Assembly: GCA_963846925.1 (NCBI GenBank)
Contig: CAWJXW010000004.1
Coordinates: 186,001-250,000, forward strand
Direction of reading: 5' to 3'
Length of the DNA: 64,000 nt
DNA from: JAQBQB01 sp963846925
GTDB lineage: Bacteria > Gemmatimonadota > Gemmatimonadetes > Gemmatimonadales > Gemmatimonadaceae
Below the pieces are notes generated by a model, which was not told the origin of the DNA, did not search any database, and was given only the letters and a program-made list of their open reading frames with translations. The position numbers were made by a program, and so were the translations under genes. Within the stretch, counting starts at the first letter, position 1. The number at the start of each line of letters is the position of its first letter. This document shows positions 8,275 to 16,642 of the stretch, one piece after another.

Positions 8275-10356
8275 TTGACCTCAACGCCCCCCGCACCCCC
8301 GCCCGCGTCCATAGGTGTCGCGACCGGGCCGGCGGCTTCTCGATTCGCCGGCTACGCAATTCCCGTAGCCCTGGCTGCGCTGATCTTCGCGGTGCCTTTC
8401 TCCATCGCCGTCGATTCCGCGAGGCATTTCACTGGAGTCGCCATCGACGGGCCGTTTCAGCTCTACAACGCGCTGCGGCGAATTCAGGGCGGCTTTCGGC
8501 CGGGGATCGACTTCCAGTTCTTTCACGGCATCGGCATCCCGTTCCTGCACTATCCGCTGTACCTCCTCTTCGGTGGACGTCTCGCCGGATCGGAGCTCGC
8601 GCGGCAGCTCGTCAGCACATTCATCTATCCGCTGGTGTTTCTCGTTGTCTTCCGCGCTTTCACGGGTGACTGGCGGCGAACGTGGTGGCTGACGGCGACG
8701 GCCCTGGCGGCATCGATCGCCCTGCACCTGACCGCCCTCACGAATCCGTTGAACGGGATGCTCGGCCTCCGTTCGACGATGCCGCTACTCGTTCCAATCG
8801 CCTACTATCTCTCGCGCGCACGCCTTCAGCGAACGCTCATCACGGGCCTGTGTCTCGGGGTGGCGCTCGTTCTCAGCACCGAACAAGGCATCGCGGCCGT
8901 TCTGGCGTTTTGTATGGTCTCGGTGTTGGCGCTCGTGCGGCCGGGCGATCGTGCGCGTCGGTTCGCCGATGCGGCGGGCACCGCGGCGATCGGCGTCGTC
9001 ACGTTCCTGCTCCTGGTCTTCCTCGTGGCCGGTCGGGGAACGTTTGGAGTTTTGCGTTACAACTTTCGCGCGGTGCCGTTGGATCAGTACTGGTATTTCG
9101 GCGGACCGCCCAACGTGTTCATTTCGTCCTGGTCGCGGCTTCCCGGCATGCTCGTGCACGTGTGGCCGGTGGGTCTCGCGGTGGTGCTCATCGCCGTGGC
9201 GGTCGGCGTTTGTCTGAACCGCGTCGCGCGAGCCCGGGACGCTGCAGCGGCCCACCGCGCCGATGCTCTGGCGCTGTTCGCAGTCTATGGACTCGTGTCG
9301 TGCGCGTCGCTCCTCGGAATCTTCGCGGCCGCGTACGTGCAACCCTGCTGGCGCGCGCTGATCGTCCTCGGATTGCTCGGCCTCACCGATGTGGGAGATG
9401 CCGCCACGATTCGCTCGGGAGCGAACGCACCTGCCGCCGTTCCATTGTGGATGCCAGCGGCGGCGCTGGCCGCCATCGTCTGGCTGGGCGTCGCCACGCC
9501 GAGCGCGCTGGGAATTCTCGCATCGACGCCGCGTGTCCTGCGCGACAATCTCATCCGGCCCGCGGAATTCCGCGTCGGCGGGATCTGGCCGGAAACCATG
9601 CACGACGGCGAGGCGGTTGTCGCTTCGCGCACCAGTTCAACCGGACAGCTCCCGTCGATCTGGTCCACGTACTCAGGATGGCTCGAGGCGCGATACGGGC
9701 TCTTTCATCCATCGTTCGACTACATCATCCACGCGCTGGGCCCCGCCAATCGCGCACAGTATCTCGAGCGGTTTCGGGCGACGACACCTCAGCTGGTTCA
9801 GACGGTTCTCCCGAGCTACACGCAGTACGAGCCGTGGATCGAACAAACGAGCTGGGATTTCTACGAGGATCTCCTCAAGCGCTACGCGGTCGTCCAGAAG
9901 ACTCCGTGGTCGCTGTTCTGGGAACGGCAACCGTCAGACGTGCCGCCGGATCAACTGCTTGGCGAGCCCACGGTGGATTCCGGTACGCAGATCGCCGCGC
10001 TTGGCCCGGTCCCGGCGTCTCCCGGAATGCCGGTCACGCTGATGACCGTCGAGGTCGAATACCAGGCGCGAAATCCGTTGGCCCGCATCCCACTCGTCGG
10101 TTCGAACCCTCGATTCCTCGTCGGAATCACTGGCGCGCTGCCCCACAACCCGGTGACGCTCGATCCGTACGTGACAAAGGCGCGCTTTCCGCTCGTCGCG
10201 GCGCCGAGGGCGACGCCAACGCTCGCCTTTCGGACCTTTTCCTTGCTTCCGGGAGCGTCGCTCGAGGTCCGTCATATCAGGGTCTGGCAGGTCTCCGTGA
10301 CACGGGCCAACCAGCTGTGGCTTGCCGATCTGGTGAGGCAGCAGTCGGGCCAATAA
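8275..10356 (+). CDS. Large polytopic membrane protein, GT-C-like, unassigned
   Basis: A 693-residue protein starting at TTG 8275. Roughly eleven hydrophobic segments fill residues 25-430 (for example FAGYAIPVALAALIFAVPFS), and a soluble C-terminal region of about 260 residues follows. The first non-cytoplasmic loop (AIDGPFQLYNALRRIQGGFR, then GIDFQFFHGIGIPFLHYPLY) has the character of GT-C glycosyltransferase or flippase-type membrane enzymes, but I cannot name a family. It is divergent from uvrB and upstream of a GT9 gene in the same direction, so a role in assembling a surface glycan is inferred from context. Confidence 0.75.
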   Translation: MTSTPPAPPPASIGVATGPAASRFAGYAIPVALAALIFAVPFSIAVDSARHFTGVAIDGPFQLYNALRRIQGGFRPGIDFQFFHGIGIPFLHYPLYLLFGGRLAGSELARQLVSTFIYPLVFLVVFRAFTGDWRRTWWLTATALAASIALHLTALTNPLNGMLGLRSTMPLLVPIAYYLSRARLQRTLITGLCLGVALVLSTEQGIAAVLAFCMVSVLALVRPGDRARRFADAAGTAAIGVVTFLLLVFLVAGRGTFGVLRYNFRAVPLDQYWYFGGPPNVFISSWSRLPGMLVHVWPVGLAVVLIAVAVGVCLNRVARARDAAAAHRADALALFAVYGLVSCASLLGIFAAAYVQPCWRALIVLGLLGLTDVGDAATIRSGANAPAAVPLWMPAAALAAIVWLGVATPSALGILASTPRVLRDNLIRPAEFRVGGIWPETMHDGEAVVASRTSSTGQLPSIWSTYSGWLEARYGLFHPSFDYIIHALGPANRAQYLERFRATTPQLVQTVLPSYTQYEPWIEQTSWDFYEDLLKRYAVVQKTPWSLFWERQPSDVPPDQLLGEPTVDSGTQIAALGPVPASPGMPVTLMTVEVEYQARNPLARIPLVGSNPRFLVGITGALPHNPVTLDPYVTKARFPLVAAPRATPTLAFRTFSLLPGASLEVRHIRVWQVSVTRANQLWLADLVRQQSGQ

Positions 10357-10404
10357 GGAGCCTCCATTTGATACCTTGAATGGCTCGAGGCAGTCCCTGG
10401 GGGT

Positions 10405-11566
10405 ATGCACCTCCGGACCCAAAAGCTCATCGACAACTACGTCGGCGGCGCCGCGATCGCGGTGCTTCGGCCGGCGACGATGCTCCTCGGGAATCTGCTC
10501 CGCCGAAACCATGAGCTGACCGTCGGCGACGAGGTGGTGTGGGTGAAGATGCTCGGCGGCGGCAGCCTCGTGCTCGCGATGCCGATGCTGCTCGGATTCC
10601 GCCGAGCGTACCCGAACGTCCGAATGGTCCTCGTCACCACGCCGGCGGTGAAGCCGTTCGCCGAGCTGCTCGGCGTATTCGACGAATATCGGGTCATCGA
10701 CGCGCGTGGCGGTTTCGCGCTCCTCTGGACGTCGCTCGTCACGCTCTTTCGGACGTTCCGCGCGGACTGCATCGTCGACCTCGAGGTTCACAGCCGGCTG
10801 ACGACCGTGTTCACGACGCTGACGATGGCGCGGAACCGCGTCGCGTTCTGGCTCGATCACATTTTCTGGCGGCGCGGGTTGGCGTCGCATCTCGTGTTCT
10901 TCAACCGGTCGTCCGGTTCGTTCTACTTCTATGACCGAATCGGCGACCTGTTCGGCGTGAAGCCCGCGTCGCGCGCGGAATGTGAGCGCGCGCTCGCCGA
11001 AGCTACCTGTGGCGTTTCGGCAGGCGCGGCGACGACGTCGAAGGTGCCCGGTCAGGTGTCCGTCGGGTTCGCGTGCTCGGATCTCGCGCACGAGCGGATG
11101 CTGTCGCCGGAACAGTGGGTCCGCGCCTTCGGCGAAAATCTTCGCTCCGAACACCGGACGTTCGTGTTCCTCGGCGCGCCGGGCGATCGCGCACGAGGCG
11201 ACGCGATCATCGACGCATTGGGCGCGGCGTATCCGGCGCTGACGTTCCGAAACGCGTGCGGCGACCTGTCGATCACGCAGTCCGTCGCGACGCTCTTCGA
11301 GTCGACCGAATTCTGGGGAATCGACTCCAGTCTCCTGCATCTCGCGCGCACGGCGGGGCTGCGATGCGTCTCGTACTGGGGTCCGACGGATCCCGCGACG
11401 CTGACGCGCGAAGCGTGGGGGGGACGTCGACGAACGGCAGTACTACCGCAAGATCGCGTGCTCGCCGTGCGTGCACACGAGCGAGTCGCCGCCGTGCCGC
11501 GGCGACAACCGGTGCATCAAGGGGTTGTTCGAGGACGCGGTCGTCTCACCATCCAACTGGACTCCG
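10405..11566 (+). CDS. Glycosyltransferase family 9 (heptosyltransferase-like), frame-broken
   Basis: The first 340 residues read as a GT9 enzyme, the family that transfers heptose or other sugars in LPS-type glycans: VKMLGGGSLVLAMPMLLGFR near the N-terminus, an FLGAPGDRARGDAIIDALGA acceptor-domain motif, and FWGIDSSLLHLARTAGLRCV. At the G7 run 11417-11423 the frame breaks. Removing one G restores the family's cysteine-rich ending (KIACSPCVHTSESPPCRGDN, then RCIKGLF). After repair no stop codon separates this gene from the next one, so it may be the N-terminal half of a GT9/GT-C fusion. The boundary at 11566 is my placement before the next ATG. The ATG at 10405 follows GGGGG. Confidence 0.75.
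11417..11423 (+). repeat. G7 homopolymer at the GT9 frame break
   Basis: Seven consecutive G residues. Deleting one joins the GT9 N-terminal frame to the frame encoding the GT9 cysteine motif downstream. It could be a sequencing insertion or a slippage site. Confidence 0.8.
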
Positions 11567-13351
11567 ATGGAGTATCCTCCGCAGCGCACCGCCTACCCGG
11601 CGCTTCCGCGAAAGGTGTTGACCGCGGCCTGGCAGAACGTCGGCTTCCTCTGCGTCGCCGTGATGCTGGCGTATTGCCTCGTGCACGCGTTCGACCCGCC
11701 GCGCTTGAACTGGGGCGACTCGGCGTCGGACTACAACGTGATGACGTCGGGGCGCAACTTCGCGAAGTACGGATTCCTGCATCTGCGCCTCACGCCGTTC
11801 GTCCTCGACCCGGCGTACATGACCAACGCCGACTCGGCGATGGTCTACACGCACTACCCGCAGCTGCCCGATCTGATGAACGGCCTGGAGCGCACGCTGT
11901 TCGGATTCACGGATCTCGTTCAATTCCGGCTGGTGGCGCTCGTGTTCTCGTTCACCGCGCTGTTCTTCGTCTACCAGCTCGTCGGCTTCTATTGGTCGCG
12001 CCAGGCGGCGCAGCTCACGCTCGCGCTGTGGGTCATCAACCCGCTCTGGATTCAGCACGCCGACTATCTGCACCACGCGCCGTACGCGGCGTTCTTCGGG
12101 TTCGGGGCGCTGTATTTCCTCTTCCGGGGTCTGAACGAGGAACGCCGGGGCTTCCTGGTCGCGTCGGGAGCGTTCGTCTTCTTCGTATTCATGGCGTCGT
12201 ACGACTTCTGGATCTTCGTGCCGCTGTTGTTGGCGATGATGACCTTCGGTCACTACCGGAAGGTCGGTCTCCCGGCGATCCGCGTGTTGGGGGCGCTGGC
12301 CGCCTGCGCCGTGGCCGCCCTGCTCGCGAAGTGGGCGACGAACGCGTGGGCGCTGGGTGGCGTCGCCGCGTTCATTCGCGACCTTCGCTTCCAGATGGTC
12401 GAGCGCGCGACGAACCAGGCGGTGCGCGTGGCGTACGACCAGGGAATCGGTCTCACGCTGATTGGCCGCGTCGAGCGGTCGTTCACCTTGCTCCTCTTCC
12501 CGATCGCCGCGTTTTGGGCGCTCTACCCGACGCTACGGCGGCGCGTCGCGCTGCCGGGCGACGAGGGACGCGCAACCGTGAATCCGGTGCTGATCCTCCT
12601 CGCGGCGCTTCCCTTCCTCGCGCTGTTCACCGAGCTGTGGGTCGGACAGTACTACCCGACGTTGCTCGTCCTGCCGTTCTACGCGGTCGGATGCGCGGTG
12701 CTCGCGCTCATGATGATCGGCGCGCGCCGCGCGGTCTGGCGCCCGGTGGGTTTCGTTCTCGTCGCCGCGTTGGCCGCGAATTCGATCGCCGAGAACGTGC
12801 GGTTCAAGAAGGCGTTTCTGCCGCGCAGCGAAATCGCGTCGCTCAAAAAGGAGCTCGACGCGGTCACGATGCCGGGGCAGCGGATTCTCGTCGACCACGT
12901 GTTCGACGCCGCGTATCGCTACTACTTCAACCACAACACGGTCGCGCTGATCCTGAATCCGCCCTGGCACTACGCGGGCGCGCTCAGGTATTACGCGGAT
13001 CCGAAGCGGCCGGTGGTCGCCCCTCCGAGCGGCGCGGTGTTCGTGCAGCACAAGCACCTCGCCGACCAGCTCTACGACAAGGGCTTCTACTACGTCCTCG
13101 GCCGTGAGGGACTCTGGGGTCCCTGGGGAAATCCGGAGCGGTACCACGACGAGATCGACGGCTTCATCGCGATGCGCGATTCCGAGCTCGTCGCGGCCGT
13201 CGCGGGGATGGGCGGGCAGAAGATTCAGGAGACCGACTCGTACGTCGTCTGGCGGATCATGCCGCGTCCGGCCACGGACATCGCGGACAGTCCCACGCCG
13301 CCGGCCGGAGTCAGAGCCAACTCCGACGGCGACGTGCGCCGCAATCGGTGA
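11567..13351 (+). CDS. GT-C-like membrane glycosyltransferase, tandem paralog 1
   Basis: A 594-residue polytopic membrane protein when started at ATG 11567 (MEYPPQRTAYPALP). After the first membrane segment comes a loop FDPPRLNWGDSASDYNVMTS with acidic residues and a conserved VYTHYPQLPDL, the layout of GT-C enzymes such as the ArnT/PMT (GT39) group that use polyprenyl-phosphate sugars. About eleven hydrophobic segments are followed by a soluble C-terminal domain containing AVFVQHKHLADQLYDKGFYY. The same frame is open upstream into the GT9 cysteine motif, so fusion is possible. It is clearly homologous to the next gene. GT39 membership is my inference. Confidence 0.75.
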   Translation: MEYPPQRTAYPALPRKVLTAAWQNVGFLCVAVMLAYCLVHAFDPPRLNWGDSASDYNVMTSGRNFAKYGFLHLRLTPFVLDPAYMTNADSAMVYTHYPQLPDLMNGLERTLFGFTDLVQFRLVALVFSFTALFFVYQLVGFYWSRQAAQLTLALWVINPLWIQHADYLHHAPYAAFFGFGALYFLFRGLNEERRGFLVASGAFVFFVFMASYDFWIFVPLLLAMMTFGHYRKVGLPAIRVLGALAACAVAALLAKWATNAWALGGVAAFIRDLRFQMVERATNQAVRVAYDQGIGLTLIGRVERSFTLLLFPIAAFWALYPTLRRRVALPGDEGRATVNPVLILLAALPFLALFTELWVGQYYPTLLVLPFYAVGCAVLALMMIGARRAVWRPVGFVLVAALAANSIAENVRFKKAFLPRSEIASLKKELDAVTMPGQRILVDHVFDAAYRYYFNHNTVALILNPPWHYAGALRYYADPKRPVVAPPSGAVFVQHKHLADQLYDKGFYYVLGREGLWGPWGNPERYHDEIDGFIAMRDSELVAAVAGMGGQKIQETDSYVVWRIMPRPATDIADSPTPPAGVRANSDGDVRRNR

Positions 13352-15162
13352 CACGGGGCCACGCCAGCGGCACGGTGGCCGACGCTGCCGGCCGGCGAGC
13401 GAGTCTTACGTGGCCGCGTGAGCACCTTGGAGTGCTCTGCGCGGTCGTCGTGTTCGTGTACTGCGCGATCCACGCGTTCGATCCGCCGCGCCTGAACTGG
13501 GGCGATCCGGGCTCGGACTACAACGTGATGACCGCAGGCCGGAACTTCCAGCGTTACGGATTCCTCAAGCTGCACCTGACGCCGCACCTGCTCGACGCGG
13601 CGTCGATGACTCCCGCGGACCGGGCGCTGATCTACACGCACTACCCACAGCTTCCCGACTTGGTGAACGGCGTTGAGCGCACCGTGTTCGGGATGTCCGA
13701 GCTCGCGCAGTTCCGCCTCGTGGCGCTGTGCTTCTCGTTCGGCGCGCTGTTCTTCGTCTACGCGCTCGTCGCGGCCTACTGGTCGCGGCGGACCGCCGAA
13801 TGCTCGCTGGCGCTCTGGGTCGTGAATCCGCTCTGGATCCAGCACGCCGACTATTTGCACCATTCGCCGCTGGCGTTCTTCTTCGGCGCCGGAAGCGTGT
13901 ACTTCCTGTCGCGGCATTTTCGCGCGGACGGTCAGCCGGTGAGATACGCCGTCCTCTCCGGCGTATTTCTCTTTCTGACGTTCCTGTCGTCGTACGACTT
14001 CTGGTTTCTGGTGCCACTGCTGCTCGGCGCGGTCACGCTGGGCCACCATCGCCGGCTGAACCTCGCCGGCGTTCGCCTCCTCGCCGCGCTCGGCGTGTGC
14101 GCGCTGGCGGCGATCGCGTTCAAGTGGGCGACGAACGCGTGGGCGCTCGGCGGCATACAGGGCTGGCTCGCGGATCTGCGCTACCAGGTGACCGAGCGCT
14201 CCACGAACGACGCCGTCAAGACCGCGTACGTCAGCGGCATCGCCCCGACGGCCATCGGCCGAATCGAGCGCTACTTCTCGATCCTGTTCTTCGTCGTGAC
14301 GGCCGCGTGGCTCGCGGCGGCGCTCTGGCGAACGCGCGTCGAGGCCTGGTTGAAGGCGCGCCTGCCGTCGACGAATCCGCTCGTGGTTCTGGCCGCGACG
14401 CTGCCCTTCCTGTGCCTGTTCACGGAGCTGTGGGTCGAGCAGGTCTATCCGACCTTGCTGTTGATTCCGTTCTACGCGATCGCGTGCGGCGCCTTGATCG
14501 TCGCCCTCGTCGGGGCGCCGTCGAGAGCGCTGCGGATGGTCGGCGCCGCGCTCTTCGTCGCGCTGATGGCGAACTCACTCGACGAGGACGTCACCTTCAA
14601 GAAAGCGTTCTTCGATCTCCAGGCCATCGCCTCACTGAAGGCCGAGCTCGACTCGGTCAGCGTTCCCGGTCAGCACATTCTCGTCAATCACGTGTTCGAC
14701 GGCGCGTATCGCTACTACTTCAACCGATTCACGATCGCGCTGATCGCGACGCCGCCGAGCCGCATGACCAGCGCGCTCTCGTACTACACGGATCCCGGAC
14801 GTTCCCCGTCGGCGACGGCGCAGGGCGCGGTGTTCGTGCAGCACAAGCACCTGGCCGACGAGATGTTCGACAAGGGCTATTACTACGTGATCGCGCGGTA
14901 CCGTCTGTGGCAGCTCTGGGCGAACCCCGGGGAGTATCGCCCGCTGATCGATTCGCTCGTCAACGAGCGGGACGCTCAACTCGAGGCAGCGATCGCCGCC
15001 CGAGGGCGCAAGCTCCACGAGACGCCCTACTACACGCTGTGGCATCTCGATCCGGTCGGCACCAGCGCGACCGGCCCCGCCAGCTCGTCAGGCGCCGGCG
15101 CGACGAAAGACGAGGCCCATCTCGCCAAAGTTGATGGGCACGGCGAGCGCGGCACCCCCTAG
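13348..15162 (+). CDS. GT-C-like membrane glycosyltransferase, tandem paralog 2
   Basis: A 604-residue paralog of the preceding protein. Shared blocks run the whole length: FDPPRLNWGDPGSDYNVMTA, IYTHYPQLPDLVNGVERT, NPLWIQHADYLHH, FKWATNAWALGG and AVFVQHKHLADEMFDKGYYY. More than half of the residues look identical by eye. GTG at 13348 overlaps the preceding TGA as GTGA, so the pair should be translated together. Its last 75 bases overlap the 3' end of the convergent methyltransferase gene, and its extra Ser/Gly/Ala-rich tail is encoded largely there. The function is probably transfer of a lipid-linked sugar at the outer face of the inner membrane. Confidence 0.75.
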   Translation: MTRGHASGTVADAAGRRASLTWPREHLGVLCAVVVFVYCAIHAFDPPRLNWGDPGSDYNVMTAGRNFQRYGFLKLHLTPHLLDAASMTPADRALIYTHYPQLPDLVNGVERTVFGMSELAQFRLVALCFSFGALFFVYALVAAYWSRRTAECSLALWVVNPLWIQHADYLHHSPLAFFFGAGSVYFLSRHFRADGQPVRYAVLSGVFLFLTFLSSYDFWFLVPLLLGAVTLGHHRRLNLAGVRLLAALGVCALAAIAFKWATNAWALGGIQGWLADLRYQVTERSTNDAVKTAYVSGIAPTAIGRIERYFSILFFVVTAAWLAAALWRTRVEAWLKARLPSTNPLVVLAATLPFLCLFTELWVEQVYPTLLLIPFYAIACGALIVALVGAPSRALRMVGAALFVALMANSLDEDVTFKKAFFDLQAIASLKAELDSVSVPGQHILVNHVFDGAYRYYFNRFTIALIATPPSRMTSALSYYTDPGRSPSATAQGAVFVQHKHLADEMFDKGYYYVIARYRLWQLWANPGEYRPLIDSLVNERDAQLEAAIAARGRKLHETPYYTLWHLDPVGTSATGPASSSGAGATKDEAHLAKVDGHGERGTP

Positions 15163-15906
15163 CCACTTCTTCACGCTCGGCGGCGCGCCCGCCTTGTGAA
15201 GGAAGTGCGCCACGACCATCTGCGGCGACGCGAACTTGAGCGGAAAGAACTCGCTCCGCAGAGCGAACCCGCGCCGCTCCATGAACTCCACGACGCCCGC
15301 GCGAGACCACTGGAATTGGTGATCCGGCAGCTTGTGCGGCCACAGACGTCCCAACAGTCGCTGCGAAAATGAATCGGCGCGCGGCGCGACGAGCAGGATT
15401 TCGGCAGCGGCGGAGCTGTTGTCGCACATCCACGCGACAAACGCCGCCGGATCCGGAATGTGCTCGAAGCTGTCCTGGAAGATCCACAGATCGACGGGCT
15501 CCGCGAGGCGCGCGGGCAGCCGCTGAACGAGCAAGAACTCCGCGGCGTAGCCGGCGGCCTGGGCGTGCTCGATCGCCGAGTCGTTGGCCTCGAGTGCGAC
15601 GACGGAGCGGGCTTTCTCGGCGAGCAAGGGCAAGCACGAGCCTCCGCCGAAGCCGACCTCGCACACCCGCTTGCCGGCGAAGTCGACCCGTCCCTTGCGC
15701 AGCCAGTGCTCCAGCGTGCGAACCTTGAGCGCGCCGATGCGCGGGTCGTAATGACCTCGCTGCGTCGGGTAGCTCTCGTCGTATGGGACGACCTGGTCGC
15801 GCGAGTCGAGGTCCCAGTAGGATTGGCACGCCGGGCACACCAGGCGAAAGGCCCGGCGCGTCGCGCGGTCGAGCGTGTGTTCGCAGAGGAAGGGCGCAGC
15901 GGTCAC
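15088..15906 (-). CDS. Class I SAM-dependent methyltransferase
   Basis: A 272-residue methyltransferase starting at GTG 15906. Residues 7-27 hold a Cys pair (LVCPACQSYWDL) suggesting a small zinc site. Motif I is VCEVGFGGGSCLPLL near residue 81, followed by VVALEAND and the acidic motif IFQDSFEHIPDPAAF. The later part (FEHIPDP, LVAPRADSFSQRLLG) is like methyltransferases found in polysaccharide and lipid clusters. The substrate is unknown. It faces the glycosyltransferase block and overlaps its last gene by 75 bases, so it may modify the same glycan (inference). Confidence 0.8.
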   Translation of the reverse strand: MTAAPFLCEHTLDRATRRAFRLVCPACQSYWDLDSRDQVVPYDESYPTQRGHYDPRIGALKVRTLEHWLRKGRVDFAGKRVCEVGFGGGSCLPLLAEKARSVVALEANDSAIEHAQAAGYAAEFLLVQRLPARLAEPVDLWIFQDSFEHIPDPAAFVAWMCDNSSAAAEILLVAPRADSFSQRLLGRLWPHKLPDHQFQWSRAGVVEFMERRGFALRSEFFPLKFASPQMVVAHFLHKAGAPPSVKKWLGGAALAVPINFGEMGLVFRRAGA

Positions 15907-16014
15907 TGGAATGCGTCAGGAGGACGGAGGGTGAACCCGCACTGTGCTCCCTGTAGGACGACGATCCCGGGCCCGTCGTATCAGAAGCCCAGGGCCGGCG
16001 GTCGTTCCCTTCGC

Positions 16015-16551
16015 CTAGTCCGCTCGCACCTCGTGCCACACCGCTGAGAGGCCGCCCGACTGTAGCAACTGCCACGCGCGATCGCTGGGGGTGACACGCA
16101 TCGCAGGAGTCCACCACTGCACGTGCGGCAGATCGGCGCGGTGCTCGTCCGCATCGCGCTCGACCGAAATGCCATCGCGATCCCAATCGTCGCCCGAGGT
16201 GAGCCGCAGCGTCTCGGCGATCGTGCGGAGCGCATCCCAGAACGCCCGCGGCGCCGAGTCTCCTTTCGATTGCGAGACGATGTCCACCGCGAGACCGTAC
16301 CGGTGCCACGACTTCGACCCGGTGGAAGCACCGGTCACGTTGCCGCGACCGTCATCGTACTCGCGGCCAAATCCGTAGAGCCAGGCCTGGCGTTCGTCCG
16401 ATCGAAACGCTTCGACAACGACCGGATCGTGGCCGCGCCGCTGCATCTCGGCGATCAGATCGAGAACTTTTTTGGCGAAACGAGGCGCGAGCTTCGCGAT
16501 GTCGTCGTCGGCTGGCACCTCGGGCGGCGGATCAGGCAAACCATGGCTCAT
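16015..16551 (-). CDS. M15-family peptidoglycan peptidase (CwlK/VanY-like)
   Basis: A 178-residue protein with the M15 zinc-peptidase signature: EAFRSDERQAWLYGFGR, then SKSWHRYGLAVDIV (the SxHxxGxAxD motif giving His and Asp ligands), and a second metal-site region HVQWW. The family cleaves D-Ala-D-Ala or L-Ala-D-Glu peptide bonds. No signal peptide is visible, unlike most host M15 enzymes, which recalls phage endolysins; however, no phage genes surround it. It is a single gene between the methyltransferase and rel. Confidence 0.8.
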   Translation of the reverse strand: MSHGLPDPPPEVPADDDIAKLAPRFAKKVLDLIAEMQRRGHDPVVVEAFRSDERQAWLYGFGREYDDGRGNVTGASTGSKSWHRYGLAVDIVSQSKGDSAPRAFWDALRTIAETLRLTSGDDWDRDGISVERDADEHRADLPHVQWWTPAMRVTPSDRAWQLLQSGGLSAVWHEVRAD

Positions 16552-16642
16552 ATTCGAGCCACGCGTTTTCTCTCAGAATCCGGTCAGCGCCGAGCCGCCG
16601 CCGCGGAGCGCCCTCGCGTCGTCCTCGACGTGCGCGTGGCGG

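Noticed and set aside
11424..13107. Continuation of the GT9 reading frame to a 900-residue protein
   Set aside because: After the G7 run this frame is Arg/Gly/Ala-rich and out of register with the clear membrane protein; it is a high-GC shadow.
16015..16551. M15 peptidase as part of a prophage lysis cassette
   Set aside because: It has no holin, spanin or other phage gene nearby and lies between chromosomal housekeeping genes.
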